A stretch of DNA of 47,505 nucleotides from Sulfuritalea sp. GTDB lineage: Bacteria > Pseudomonadota > Gammaproteobacteria > Burkholderiales > Rhodocyclaceae. The notes beneath the pieces are model-generated. The model searched no databases and was not told where the DNA came from. It was given only the letters and a program-made list of their open reading frames with translations. Of this stretch, positions 22,432 through 30,771 are shown in pieces. Made by a program: the position numbers and the translations under genes. Where the stretch lies: NCBI GenBank assembly GCA_023229545.1, contig JALNZB010000026.1, forward strand, positions 1-47,505, given 5' to 3'. Numbering within the stretch: the stretch's first letter is position 1; every line of letters starts with the position of its first letter.

Positions 22432-23460
22432 CTAGCCGCCTTTTGCCGGTTCGACCGCCGCGCCCAGCGCGGCGACACCAACCGCTTCGCGCACCCGGTT
22501 CTCGATCTCGACGGCGATATCGGCATGCTCGCGCAGAAACTCGCGGGCGTTATCCTTGCCCTGGCCGATCTTCTCGCCCTTGTAGGCGTACCAGGCGCCT
22601 GATTTTTCGACGATCTTGTGCTCGACGCCGAGTTCGACGATTTCGCCCTGGCGCGAAATGCCTTCGCCGTAGAGGATGTCGAAACGGGCCTCGCGGAAGG
22701 GCGGCGCGACCTTGTTCTTGACCACTTTCACCTTGGTCTCGTTGCCGATCACCTCATCGCCTTTCTTGATGGCGCCGGTGCGGCGGATGTCCATGCGCAC
22801 CGAAGCGTAGAACTTCAGCGCGTTGCCGCCGGTGGTGGTTTCGGGGTTGCCGAACATGACGCCGATCTTCATGCGGATCTGGTTGATGAAGATCACCAGC
22901 GTATTGGTGCGCTTGATATTGGCGGTGAGCTTGCGCAGCGCCTGCGACATCAGTCGCGCCTGCAGGCCGGGCAACTGGTCGCCCATTTCGCCCTCGATTT
23001 CAGCGCGCGGCGTCAGCGCGGCGACCGAGTCGATGACGATGCAATCGACGCCGCCCGAGCGCACCAGCATGTCGGTGATTTCCAAGCCTTGCTCGCCAGT
23101 GTCGGGCTGCGAAATCAGCAGGTCGGGCACATTCACCCCGAGCCTTGCCGCGTAGCCGGGGTCGAGCGCATTTTCAGCGTCGATGTAAGCGGCTACTCCG
23201 CCCGCTTTCTGAATCTCGGCGACGATGTGCAGGCATAGCGTGGTCTTGCCGGAAGACTCCGGTCCATAGACCTCAACCACCCGTCCGCGCGGTAGCCCGC
23301 CGATGCCGAGGGCAATATCCAGCCCTAGCGAGCCGGTGGAAACGGTCTGGATGTCGTCGATGGCCAGACCTTCGCCCATTTTCATGATGGAGCCCTTGCC
23401 GAACTGCTTTTCGATCTGGGCCAGGGCGGCCTGGAGTGCCTTGCTCTTGTTCTCGTCCAT
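22432..23460 (-). CDS. recA: Recombinase RecA
   Basis: ATP-dependent strand-exchange recombinase and LexA co-protease. The 342 residues are standard. Visible are KALQAALAQIEKQFGKGSIM at the start, Walker A GPESSGKT (66-73), INQIRMKIGVMFGNPETTTGG (loop L2 region) and a short acidic-poor tail. The upstream 80 bp carry CATAAT (a possible -10) and AACTGTGCC, but no full CTGT-N8-ACAG LexA box, so SOS control cannot be read from this sequence. Confidence 0.98.
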   Translation of the reverse strand: MDENKSKALQAALAQIEKQFGKGSIMKMGEGLAIDDIQTVSTGSLGLDIALGIGGLPRGRVVEVYGPESSGKTTLCLHIVAEIQKAGGVAAYIDAENALDPGYAARLGVNVPDLLISQPDTGEQGLEITDMLVRSGGVDCIVIDSVAALTPRAEIEGEMGDQLPGLQARLMSQALRKLTANIKRTNTLVIFINQIRMKIGVMFGNPETTTGGNALKFYASVRMDIRRTGAIKKGDEVIGNETKVKVVKNKVAPPFREARFDILYGEGISRQGEIVELGVEHKIVEKSGAWYAYKGEKIGQGKDNAREFLREHADIAVEIENRVREAVGVAALGAAVEPAKGG

Positions 23461-23540
23461 TGGATGCGTCCTTCAAAAGTTGATTCGATTATGGCATGGA
23501 TGGCACAGTTTTTGCGGCCACTTGAATTGCCACGAATTTG

Positions 23541-24065
23541 TCACGTATCTATCACGGGTTTGCACGGTGCATCGAGCCGGAGCAACAAACCGCGCAGGGC
23601 ATGAATCACCGCCTGACGGCGGATTGCCTCGCGGTCGCCGGCAAAAACGGCGGTTTCCGCAACCGCTGTTTCGCCGACCCGACACCAGGCAAAGCATACG
23701 GTGCCCACTGGCTTACCAGGTGAGCCACCCGTCGGCCCGGCTATTCCTGTAATCGCCAGAGAAATCAATGCATTGGAGTTATTCAGGGCGCCTTCCGCCA
23801 TTTCGGCGGCGGTTTCCTGGCTCACCGCGCCGAATTTTTCGAGTGTCTCCGCTCGCACGCCCAACATGTCGACCTTGGCTTCGTTGCTGTAGGTCACAAA
23901 GCCGCGCTCGAACCAGGCCGAACTGCCCGCCGTGTGAGTAATCACTTGCGCCGCCCAGCCGCCGGTGCAGGATTCAGCGGTGGCGATCAAAAGTCGGCGC
24001 TGGCGGGACGGCGTCAATGCGGCAGTGGCGACCGCTGCCGACAAGGCGACGAGATCGGCGTCCAT
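23541..24065 (-). CDS. pncC: Nicotinamide-nucleotide amidohydrolase (CinA C-terminal domain protein)
   Basis: Deamidates nicotinamide mononucleotide in NAD recycling. The single domain of 174 residues lacks the N-terminal CinA part. Key motifs are IATAESCTGGWAAQ, GFVTYSNEAKVDMLGV, ISLAITGIAGPTGGSPGKPVG. It starts 7 bp after pgpA ends and closes the nusB-thiL-pgpA run. A 22-bp repeat copy lies near its 5' end and encodes the stretch before AESCTGG (LTPSRQRRLLIA). Confidence 0.92.
   Translation of the reverse strand: MDADLVALSAAVATAALTPSRQRRLLIATAESCTGGWAAQVITHTAGSSAWFERGFVTYSNEAKVDMLGVRAETLEKFGAVSQETAAEMAEGALNNSNALISLAITGIAGPTGGSPGKPVGTVCFAWCRVGETAVAETAVFAGDREAIRRQAVIHALRGLLLRLDAPCKPVIDT
23992..24013 (+). 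repeat. 22-bp dispersed repeat, copy 6
   Basis: Exact core, 21 of 22 overall. Antisense to the 5' part of pncC, encoding PSRQRRLL there. Confidence 0.85.
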
Positions 24066-24072
24066 TGCCGGG

Positions 24073-24582
24073 TCAGCCGAACAGCGGATCGACTACCGCC
24101 TTTAGCACGGCCAGCGTCAGCACCGTGTAACCGGCGGCGATGACATCGTCCATCATCACGCCGAAACCGTTCTTCACCTGCGAGTCGAAATATCTGGCCG
24201 GCTGCGGCTTGACGATGTCGTAGAAGCGGAACCACAGGAAGGCCGCGAGCTGCCAGAGAAATCCCTGTGGCGTCAGCAACAGCACGCCCCAGAAAGGCAC
24301 GATTTCGTCCCAGACGATGGCACCATGATCGACGACACCCAGAGCGCGACCGGTGATCTGGCAGGCCGCAACGCCGACGGCGAAGGCCAGCAGGAGGAAG
24401 ATCGCCAGCCCGAGGTCGCTGTCCAGGTACATGCGCAGCAGCGGAAACGTGAGCCAGGCGAAAGCCGTTCCCGCCGTGCCCGGCGCGAAGGACGAAAGCC
24501 CGCTGCCCATGCCGCAAGCGATGAAATGGGCGGGATGGCGGAACAGAAATTTCAGTGGGGGCGGAGGTAGTTTTGCCATCAT
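24073..24582 (-). CDS. pgpA: Phosphatidylglycerophosphatase A
   Basis: Inner-membrane lipid phosphatase giving phosphatidylglycerol. The protein shows GSGLSSFAPGTAGT, WDEIVPFW and FRFYDIVKPQPARYFDSQVK, then GVMMDDVIAAGYT, all family hallmarks, with four hydrophobic segments. Start at the ATGATG of 24582, overlapping the thiL stop; 169 residues. The thiL-pgpA pairing is widely conserved. Confidence 0.94.
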   Translation of the reverse strand: MMAKLPPPPLKFLFRHPAHFIACGMGSGLSSFAPGTAGTAFAWLTFPLLRMYLDSDLGLAIFLLLAFAVGVAACQITGRALGVVDHGAIVWDEIVPFWGVLLLTPQGFLWQLAAFLWFRFYDIVKPQPARYFDSQVKNGFGVMMDDVIAAGYTVLTLAVLKAVVDPLFG

Positions 24583-25514
24583 GCAAAGTGGTCGTAGCCG
24601 CGAGTTGTGGGTGTGATGACCGCGCCGCCATCGTCGCACAGGATGAGTGCGCCGGGCGGGCCGGCTTCGATTTCACCGATGCGGGTCAGCGACAGATCGA
24701 GTGTGCCGGACAGGGCCATGATGTCAGCATCGAACGACGCGGCGGCGGTGAATGCCAGTTCGTAATCGTCGCCACCGGAAAGCCAGCAATCGCGCTCCAG
24801 TCCGGCGGGCGGCAGGCCGGGAATATTCAGCCGCGCGGCGCAACGCGACTGTTCGAGGATATGCCCGAGATCGGCCAGCAGGCCATCGGAGACATCGATG
24901 GCGGCGCTGGCAATGTCGCGCAGGGCCAGTCCCAGTGCGACTCGCGGAATTGGCCGGTGCAACGCGGCAAGACAAGTCGTCAGCGCCGGTTCGTTCAGCG
25001 CGGCGCGCCCTTGCAGGTGCGCCAGTCCCAGCGCCGCGTGTCCGGGCCTGCCGGAAACCCAGATCGAATCGCCCGCCCTGGCGCCGTCGCGGCGCAGCGC
25101 TTTTCCGGCGGGCACTTCACCGAGAATCGTGACGCAAAAAGCGCGCGGCCCGCGCGTGGTGTCGCCGCCGATCAGGTCGACGCCGTAGCTATTCGCGCAG
25201 TCGAAGAAGCCCCGCGCGAAAGCCTCGATCCAGTCGATAGTCGGCGCTGGCAGCACGGCGGCAAGCGTCGCCCAGAGCGGCTGGCCGCCCATCGCGGCGA
25301 TGTCCGAGAGATTCACTGCCAGCGTTTTCCAGCCCAGGGCTTCCGGATCGGCGTCCGCCAGGAAATGCGTGCCTTCGACCAGCAGATCGGTCGAGATCGC
25401 CAGCTCCTGCCCCGGTGTCGGCGCGATCAATGCGCCATCGTCGCCGACGCCCAGCACCGTGCGGCGCGTCGGGCGCTTGAAATAGCGGTCAATCAGGGCG
25501 AATTCGGAAGGCAT
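24579..25514 (-). CDS. thiL: Thiamine-monophosphate kinase
   Basis: Phosphorylates thiamine monophosphate to the active pyrophosphate. Starts MPSEFALIDRYFKRP. The AIR-synthase fold motifs are GVGDDGALI, STDLLVEGTHF, NLSDIAAMGGQPLWA and ISVSDGLLADLGHI-like IDVSDGLLADLG. The 311 residues are typical. It follows nusB after a palindrome-bearing gap and overlaps pgpA by 4 bp. One 22-bp repeat copy encodes LPAPTID in the strand before the DWIEAFARG helix. Confidence 0.94.
   Translation of the reverse strand: MPSEFALIDRYFKRPTRRTVLGVGDDGALIAPTPGQELAISTDLLVEGTHFLADADPEALGWKTLAVNLSDIAAMGGQPLWATLAAVLPAPTIDWIEAFARGFFDCANSYGVDLIGGDTTRGPRAFCVTILGEVPAGKALRRDGARAGDSIWVSGRPGHAALGLAHLQGRAALNEPALTTCLAALHRPIPRVALGLALRDIASAAIDVSDGLLADLGHILEQSRCAARLNIPGLPPAGLERDCWLSGGDDYELAFTAAASFDADIMALSGTLDLSLTRIGEIEAGPPGALILCDDGGAVITPTTRGYDHFA
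25239..25260 (+). repeat. 22-bp dispersed repeat, copy 7
   Basis: Exact core, 21 of 22 overall. Antisense in thiL, encoding LPAPTI. Confidence 0.85.
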
Positions 25515-25517
25515 TGT

Positions 25518-25596
25518 TTACCACGGCGGCACGGTGGAAATCGTGGTGACGTTCATTCTTTTCTGATTTCACCGTGCTCGCCGTGTCGCCGTGGTT
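25518..25596. repeat. Imperfect palindrome of the ACGG-unit family
   Basis: The left arm begins TTACCACGGCGGCACGGT (25519 on) and the right arm, read backwards, TAACCACGGCGACACGG (ending near 25596), with ATTTCACCGTGCTCGCCGTG extending the pairing. It fills the nusB-thiL gap and resembles the perfect palindrome at 15465-15527: both open TTTACCACGG and both are built of ACGG units. The two are not identical, so this looks like a diverged family member rather than a recent copy. Confidence 0.65.
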
Positions 25597-26029
25597 ATCG
25601 CTTTTGAATCTCAGAGGGCCGCAGTACCGCAGCCAGCTTGTCCAGCACGCCGTTCACGAACTTGTGGCCGTCGGTGCCGCCGTAGGTCTTGGCCAGTTCG
25701 ATGGCTTCGTTGATGATCACGCGGTACGGTGTTTCCGGATGGAGCCTGAGTTCGCAGGCGCCCAGCAAAAGGATGCAGCGCTCTATGGGCGAGACTTCAT
25801 CCCATGCCCGGTCAATGTACGGCGCGAGATCGAGCTTGAGCGCCTCGGCGTTTTGCCGCGCTTCCGCAAGCAAGGTGGCGTAAAGCTCGCCATCGACCTT
25901 GTCGAAGCCGGCGACGCCCTCCGCCTGCACCTGAATCGCCGCCGCGTCCTGGCCGCCGACCTGCCACTGGTAGAGACCCTGGATGGCAAACTCGCGAGCG
26001 CGTCGCCGCGAAGACTTGCCGCCGCTCAT
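25595..26029 (-). CDS. nusB: Transcription antitermination factor NusB
   Basis: Binds boxA with NusE (S10) in rRNA antitermination. Starts MSGGKSSRRRAREFAIQGLY, then YIDRAWDEVSPIERCILLLG and PYRVIINEAIELAKTYGG, with KFVNGVLDKLA near the end, all conserved. The 144 residues are normal. ATGA overlap with ribH upstream, the standard ribH-nusB pairing. Confidence 0.96.
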   Translation of the reverse strand: MSGGKSSRRRAREFAIQGLYQWQVGGQDAAAIQVQAEGVAGFDKVDGELYATLLAEARQNAEALKLDLAPYIDRAWDEVSPIERCILLLGACELRLHPETPYRVIINEAIELAKTYGGTDGHKFVNGVLDKLAAVLRPSEIQKR

Positions 26030-26499
26030 TTGCCGCCTGTTGCTTTGACGGCCTTCAGCAGATTCGCCATTTCGATGGCCGCCTGCGCGGCTTCCGCGCC
26101 TTTTTGCGCCATGCGCACCAGTGCCTGATCGTCGTTTTCGGTGGTCAGCACGGCGTTGGCGATCGGGATGCCGCTGTTCAACTGCACGTCGGTAATGCCG
26201 CGCGCAGATTCGTTGGAGACGATCTCGAAATGATAGGTCTCGCCGCGAATCACCGCGCCCAGCGCCGCCAGCGCGTCAAAGCGACCGCTTTGCGCCATGG
26301 CTTGCAGCGCCAGCGGCAGTTCCAGGGCGCCCGGCACGGTGGTGAAGGTTATGTCGCCCTCGGCCACACCGAGGCGCGCCAATTCTGCAAGACAGCCCGC
26401 GCGCAACCCTTCGCCAATATCCTCGTTGAAGCGGCTTTGCACGACACCGACGCGCAGGCCCTTACCGGCCAGATCGGGTTCAAGTTCGCGGATGCTCAT
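26026..26499 (-). CDS. ribH: 6,7-dimethyl-8-ribityllumazine synthase
   Basis: Condenses the RibB product with the aminouracil intermediate; RibE then makes riboflavin. The 157 residues show VVQSRFNEDI (substrate-binding W/F-N), VPGALELPLAL, LGAVIRGETYHFEIV and SGIPIANAVLTTENDDQAL. It overlaps ribBX and nusB by 4 bp at each end, indicating a coupled ribBX-ribH-nusB operon. Confidence 0.96.
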   Translation of the reverse strand: MSIRELEPDLAGKGLRVGVVQSRFNEDIGEGLRAGCLAELARLGVAEGDITFTTVPGALELPLALQAMAQSGRFDALAALGAVIRGETYHFEIVSNESARGITDVQLNSGIPIANAVLTTENDDQALVRMAQKGAEAAQAAIEMANLLKAVKATGGK

Positions 26500-27602
26500 G
26501 ACGTTTTTTCTCCAGTCGGGGTGAAGTAGCCGGTGACTTCGAGGCCAAAGCCGGCCATGCTCGGCATCTTTATCGGGCTGGACATCAGGCGCATTTTGCC
26601 GACGCCAAGCTCACGCAATATCTGGGCGCCGATGCCGTAGATGCGCGGATCCCACTTTTGCGCCGGGCGTGTCGCGCGCTCGTCTTTCAGCGCCGCCAGC
26701 AAGGCATTGCCGGATTCCTCGCGGTGCAACAGCACCAGCACGCCGCGACCCTGTTGCGTGATCGAACGCAGGGCGAAATCGACGCCGTAGCTATGACGAT
26801 GGTTCTTCTGGTCGAGGAAGTCCAGCACGTTGATCGATTCATGTACCCGCACCAGCGTCTCTTCTTCGGCCACGATCTCGCCGCAGGACAGCGCCAGATG
26901 CACGTCGCCGCTGCTGCGGTCGGCAAAGGCACGCAGACGGAAGGCGCCTTGCGCACATTCGACATTCTTGTCGGCGACGCACTCGATCAGCTTTTCGTTT
27001 TCCGAGCGGTAGTGGATCAGGTCGCGGATAGTGCCGATCTTGAGCTGGTGCTCACGCGCGAATTCAAGCAGATCCGGCAGGCGCGCCATGGTGCCGTCTT
27101 CCTTGAGAATCTCGCAGATCACGGCGGCGGGCGTGCAGCCGGCCAGTTGGGCGAAGTCGCAGCCGGCTTCGGTGTGGCCGGCGCGCACCAGCACGCCGCC
27201 GTTTTGCGCCATCAGCGGGAATATGTGGCCGGGCTGGACGATGTCGGCGGGGGAGGCGTTCTTCGCCACCGCAACCTGCACCGTGCGCGAACGATCCTGC
27301 GCCGAAATGCCGGTGGTGACGCCTTCTGCGGCTTCTATCGACATAGTGAAGGCGGTGCCGTGCTGGGCCTTGTTGTCGCGCACCATCAAGGGCAGGTCGA
27401 GCTGCCGGCAGCGGGCCTCGGTCAGCGTCAGGCAGATCAGCCCGCGCCCCCATTTGGCCATGAAATTGATGGCTTCAGGCGTCACATGCTCGGCGGCAAG
27501 CACGAGATCGCCTTCGTTTTCACGGTCTTCTTCGTCGACCAGAATCACCATGCGGCCAGCGCGCATGTCGGCGACGATATCCAGTACGGGGCTGATGCTC
27601 AT
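26496..27602 (-). CDS. ribBX: 3,4-dihydroxy-2-butanone-4-phosphate synthase with degenerate GTP cyclohydrolase II domain (RibBX type)
   Basis: Makes the four-carbon riboflavin precursor from ribulose 5-phosphate. The N-terminal RibB half is intact: DEEDRENEGDLVLAAE, GLICLTLTEARC and RAGHTEAGCDFAQLAG. The C-terminal half looks like RibA (VRVHESINVLDFLDQ; YGIGAQILRELGVGKMRLM) but lacks the three zinc-binding cysteines of active GTP cyclohydrolase II (CxxDxxxSxxCDC region). Such hybrids are known in Proteobacteria as RibBX. A true RibA must then be encoded elsewhere. Start at 27602 (MSISPVLDIV); the longer frame would cover the promoter. Confidence 0.9.
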   Translation of the reverse strand: MSISPVLDIVADMRAGRMVILVDEEDRENEGDLVLAAEHVTPEAINFMAKWGRGLICLTLTEARCRQLDLPLMVRDNKAQHGTAFTMSIEAAEGVTTGISAQDRSRTVQVAVAKNASPADIVQPGHIFPLMAQNGGVLVRAGHTEAGCDFAQLAGCTPAAVICEILKEDGTMARLPDLLEFAREHQLKIGTIRDLIHYRSENEKLIECVADKNVECAQGAFRLRAFADRSSGDVHLALSCGEIVAEEETLVRVHESINVLDFLDQKNHRHSYGVDFALRSITQQGRGVLVLLHREESGNALLAALKDERATRPAQKWDPRIYGIGAQILRELGVGKMRLMSSPIKMPSMAGFGLEVTGYFTPTGEKTS

Positions 27603-27634
27603 GGCGAAAAAGTTCCTGACAAATAGAGGCGCGC

Positions 27635-27663
27635 ATTCTACGCCGCCGCAGTGCCTGCCGTCA
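27635..27663 (-). promoter_or_regulatory. Sigma-70-like promoter of the ribBX operon
   Basis: Minus-strand TGACGG (27658-27663) and TAGAAT (27635-27640) are separated by exactly 17 bp and lie 33 bp before the ribBX start. TAGAAT matches TATAAT in five of six positions. No FMN riboswitch core is visible between here and the ATG. Confidence 0.5.
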
Positions 27664-27710
27664 CCCTCCGCCCAAGCTATTCGGACCGTCCCCAGCCAGA
27701 GGGACGGGAC

Positions 27711-27747
27711 ATAAAGCAACGGGCAGCCTCGATTGCGGAGGCTGCCC
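27711..27747 (-). terminator. Intrinsic terminator of rpoH
   Basis: On the minus strand GGGCAGCCTC, loop CGCAATC and GAGGCTGCCC make a 10-bp stem followed by GTTGCTTTATG. It lies 31 bp past the rpoH stop and isolates rpoH from ribBX. Confidence 0.75.
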
Positions 27748-27778
27748 GTCGTAAATGTCGCGGAAGTCCCGCTACGCG

Positions 27779-28675
<897 letters not shown>

Positions 28676-28699
28676 GGTGCGACCTCCTTGATGGCAATA

Positions 28700-28726
28700 T
28701 TAGCACTCCCGGCCTGAGAGTGCTAA
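28700..28726. promoter_or_regulatory. CIRCE operator (HrcA binding site) before rpoH
   Basis: TTAGCACTC, nine bases, GAGTGCTAA: an exact match to the CIRCE consensus with no mismatch. A possible -10, TAATAT, overlaps its rpoH-proximal arm on the minus strand, so bound HrcA would cover the promoter. The element lies between the 127-residue gene and rpoH and so most likely serves rpoH. Confidence 0.93.
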
Positions 28727-28770
28727 TGGTCGGCACAAGTTCCCGACGATATTAGTCGGGAAACCGACCT

Positions 28771-29154
28771 TCAGACTTTCGGAGGAGTCCCCGGAGGGCG
28801 CTTCGACTTCTTGAAAAAGCGCTTGGGGGGCTTGGCGCCGGGCGCCGAATCCGGGCGTCGCGCCTGTTCGGGGCGCCGTCCCTGGCCTTGGCCCGGGCCC
28901 TGCTGGCGGCGTCCAGGTTCCTGCTGCGCTCCCGGCGCTCCCTGAATGCGGTTGCCTGGCGCCAGGCAGATTTCGAGTTCGATGATCTCGTCCCAGATGG
29001 CGTCGGTGCGCTGATGGTCGGGAATTACCAGAAGCTCGCGCAAGCGTCGGCGTGGATCCGGGGGAGGCGGTTCGTGGCGCACAGGCTCGTGATGCGTCGG
29101 CTCGCTGGGCGCGGATTCGAGGGAGGGTTGTTCAATGGGTTGTTCTTCGTTCAT
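28771..29154 (-). CDS. Small hypothetical protein with disordered Pro/Gln/Arg-rich tail
   Basis: Not recognised. 127 residues, in three parts: an acidic Pro/Glu/His N-terminus (1-32), a short folded-looking helix pair RRRLRELLVIPDHQRTDAIW then DEIIELEICLAPGNR (about 35-70), and a low-complexity Gly/Gln/Arg/Pro tail ending in basic KRFFKKSKRPPG. No signal peptide. It lies between ftsX and rpoH on the same strand. The basic tail could bind nucleic acid; that is a guess from composition. Confidence 0.65.
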   Translation of the reverse strand: MNEEQPIEQPSLESAPSEPTHHEPVRHEPPPPDPRRRLRELLVIPDHQRTDAIWDEIIELEICLAPGNRIQGAPGAQQEPGRRQQGPGQGQGRRPEQARRPDSAPGAKPPKRFFKKSKRPPGTPPKV

Positions 29155-29227
29155 CTATATATTATCGCCCGAATAATGGCTTCCAATCCAGTGTTACCCG
29201 CTGCACGCCACGGATTGTGGGTTCTTT

Positions 29228-30127
29228 TTACGACTGTTTCAAGTGCTGCCGCAAAGAGATCATCGCTCCCAGCCAGCCGAGGCCGGCGGCAAAACCCAGC
29301 AACAGCGCAGAGTCGCGCACATCAAGCGCCTGGAGGACGAGCGTCAGGTCATACAGTCGCACCAACTCGCCCAAGGGCGCGCGCAGCCAGAGCGCCGCCG
29401 CACCGACCAGCAGCCAGGCCACGATACCGCCGCCGAGCCCGAGCAGGACGCCATAGTACAGAAATGGACGCTGAATGAACCCATCCGTGGCGCCCAGCAA
29501 CTGGCTCACCTCGATTTCCGCCCGGTGCGTCAGCACCTGCATGCGGATGATGCTGAAACTGATGGCGATCAGCCCGGCGCCGAGCAGTACACCGAGCAGC
29601 GCTACCGCGGTGCGGCCAAGCTTGAGCAGGGCGTCGAGCCGGCGCACCCAGGCCGAATCGAGTTGCACATGCTCGACCTTCGGCCACCGGCGAAACTCGA
29701 CGGCGAGTTTTTCCATGGCTTCCGGGCGATCGTCGGTGGCGGTGACGACAAACGCATCGGGAAAAGGATTTCCCGGCAGGACTTCGATCACGTCGCGCAA
29801 ACCGGTGTTGGCTTTCATACGCGCCAGCGTCTCTTCACGCGGCAGAAACTGCACGTTCTTCACGCCGCCGTACCTGCCCAGGCGCGACTCGATTTCCGCC
29901 GCCGCCTTTCGCTCGGCGTTGCTCGCCATGAAAATGGAAATCTGCGGCACGGCGGATGTCGTGCCGGCCAGATGCAGCGCGTTGGCGAGCAACATCTGGC
30001 CTCCCGCCGGCAGGGCCAGTGCGACACCGACGGCGAGCAGGGACAGCAGGCTGTTGACCGGGGCGGCGGTCAGTCGGCGCAGCGCCAGGCGGAAGGCGGC
30101 GGCGTGGTGGGCCAGCCAGACTTTCAT
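29228..30127 (-). CDS. ftsX: Cell-division ABC transporter permease FtsX
   Basis: Membrane half of FtsEX, which couples division to peptidoglycan hydrolase activation. 299 residues: a cytoplasmic N-terminus, a first membrane helix (SLLSLLAVGVALALPAGGQM), a periplasmic domain (about 60-165) with FLPREETLARMK and NPFPDAFVV, then three helices in the FtsX domain, including VALLGVLLGAGLIAISFSII. ATGA overlap with ftsE. E. coli FtsX is longer at the N-terminus. Confidence 0.94.
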   Translation of the reverse strand: MKVWLAHHAAAFRLALRRLTAAPVNSLLSLLAVGVALALPAGGQMLLANALHLAGTTSAVPQISIFMASNAERKAAAEIESRLGRYGGVKNVQFLPREETLARMKANTGLRDVIEVLPGNPFPDAFVVTATDDRPEAMEKLAVEFRRWPKVEHVQLDSAWVRRLDALLKLGRTAVALLGVLLGAGLIAISFSIIRMQVLTHRAEIEVSQLLGATDGFIQRPFLYYGVLLGLGGGIVAWLLVGAAALWLRAPLGELVRLYDLTLVLQALDVRDSALLLGFAAGLGWLGAMISLRQHLKQS

Positions 30128-30771
30128 GGCAGCAGCCTTCCGTGATCGAGCTGCAAGCGTCGCGCACCCGAAAACAGTTCGTTGGCATAGGTGGCAATCA
30201 ATATCGTGACGCCGACATAGTGAAATTCGTGGAAGATGCGCGCCACATCCGCTGCGGTCTCGCTATCAAGATGGGCGGTAGGCTCATCTGCCAGCAGCAG
30301 GCTCGGTCGATTTACTACGGCGCGGGCAATCGCCAGACGCTGCTGTTCGCCACCCGAGAGCATGACCGGCAGGGCTTTTTCGCGGCTGGCCAGACCGACC
30401 TTGTCCAGCGCGGCGCGCACGCGCTGCGCGGCTTCCCTCGGCGGGAAACCGGCAATCGCCAAGGGCAACATGACGTTCTCGAACACGTTACGATCAAAGA
30501 GCAGCTTCTGGTCCTGGAACACCATGCCGATGCGCCGACGCAAATACGGCAGGGCCGCGCGCGCCAGCCCGCCCACGTTCTGGCCGCCGACCAGAACCGC
30601 GCCTGCCGTGGGTTTTTCCACAGCGGCTATCAGCTTCAGCAAGGTCGATTTGCCGGCGCCCGAGTGTCCGTTAACCACTACCATCTCGCGCTCTTCCACT
30701 TCAAAACTGAGGTCGGAAAGGGCGTCGAGACCCGGCGGGTAGCGCTTGGCAACGCGGTCGAAACGGATCAC
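30124..30771 (-). CDS. ftsE: Cell-division ATPase FtsE with altered switch (H-loop) residue
   Basis: Cytoplasmic ATPase of FtsEX. Start set at a GTG (30771) because it overlaps the ftsY stop as GTGA and gives the conserved (M)IRFDRVAKRYPPGLDALSD; 215 residues. Walker A is NGHSGAGKST, the signature MLSGGEQQRLAIARAV, Walker B LLLADEPTAHLD. Where FtsE normally has A-T-H-D after Walker B, this protein reads LIATYANELF, so the switch histidine is Tyr (codon TAT, one transition from CAT) and the next Asp is Ala. The frame is otherwise intact. ATP hydrolysis may be slow or absent. Confidence 0.93.
   Translation of the reverse strand: MIRFDRVAKRYPPGLDALSDLSFEVEEREMVVVNGHSGAGKSTLLKLIAAVEKPTAGAVLVGGQNVGGLARAALPYLRRRIGMVFQDQKLLFDRNVFENVMLPLAIAGFPPREAAQRVRAALDKVGLASREKALPVMLSGGEQQRLAIARAVVNRPSLLLADEPTAHLDSETAADVARIFHEFHYVGVTILIATYANELFSGARRLQLDHGRLLP

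Noticed and set aside
23461..23540. LexA box upstream of recA
   Set aside because: Only the half AACTGT is present; no ACAG at the required distance.
27603..27720. Possible FMN riboswitch before ribBX, suggested by a CCGTCCC / GGGACGG stem
   Set aside because: The conserved RFN core segments are absent and a good sigma-70 promoter sits between the stem and the gene.
30071..30082. AGTCGGCGCAGC in ftsX as a further copy of the 22-bp repeat
   Set aside because: Matches only the first nine bases and the rest diverges.
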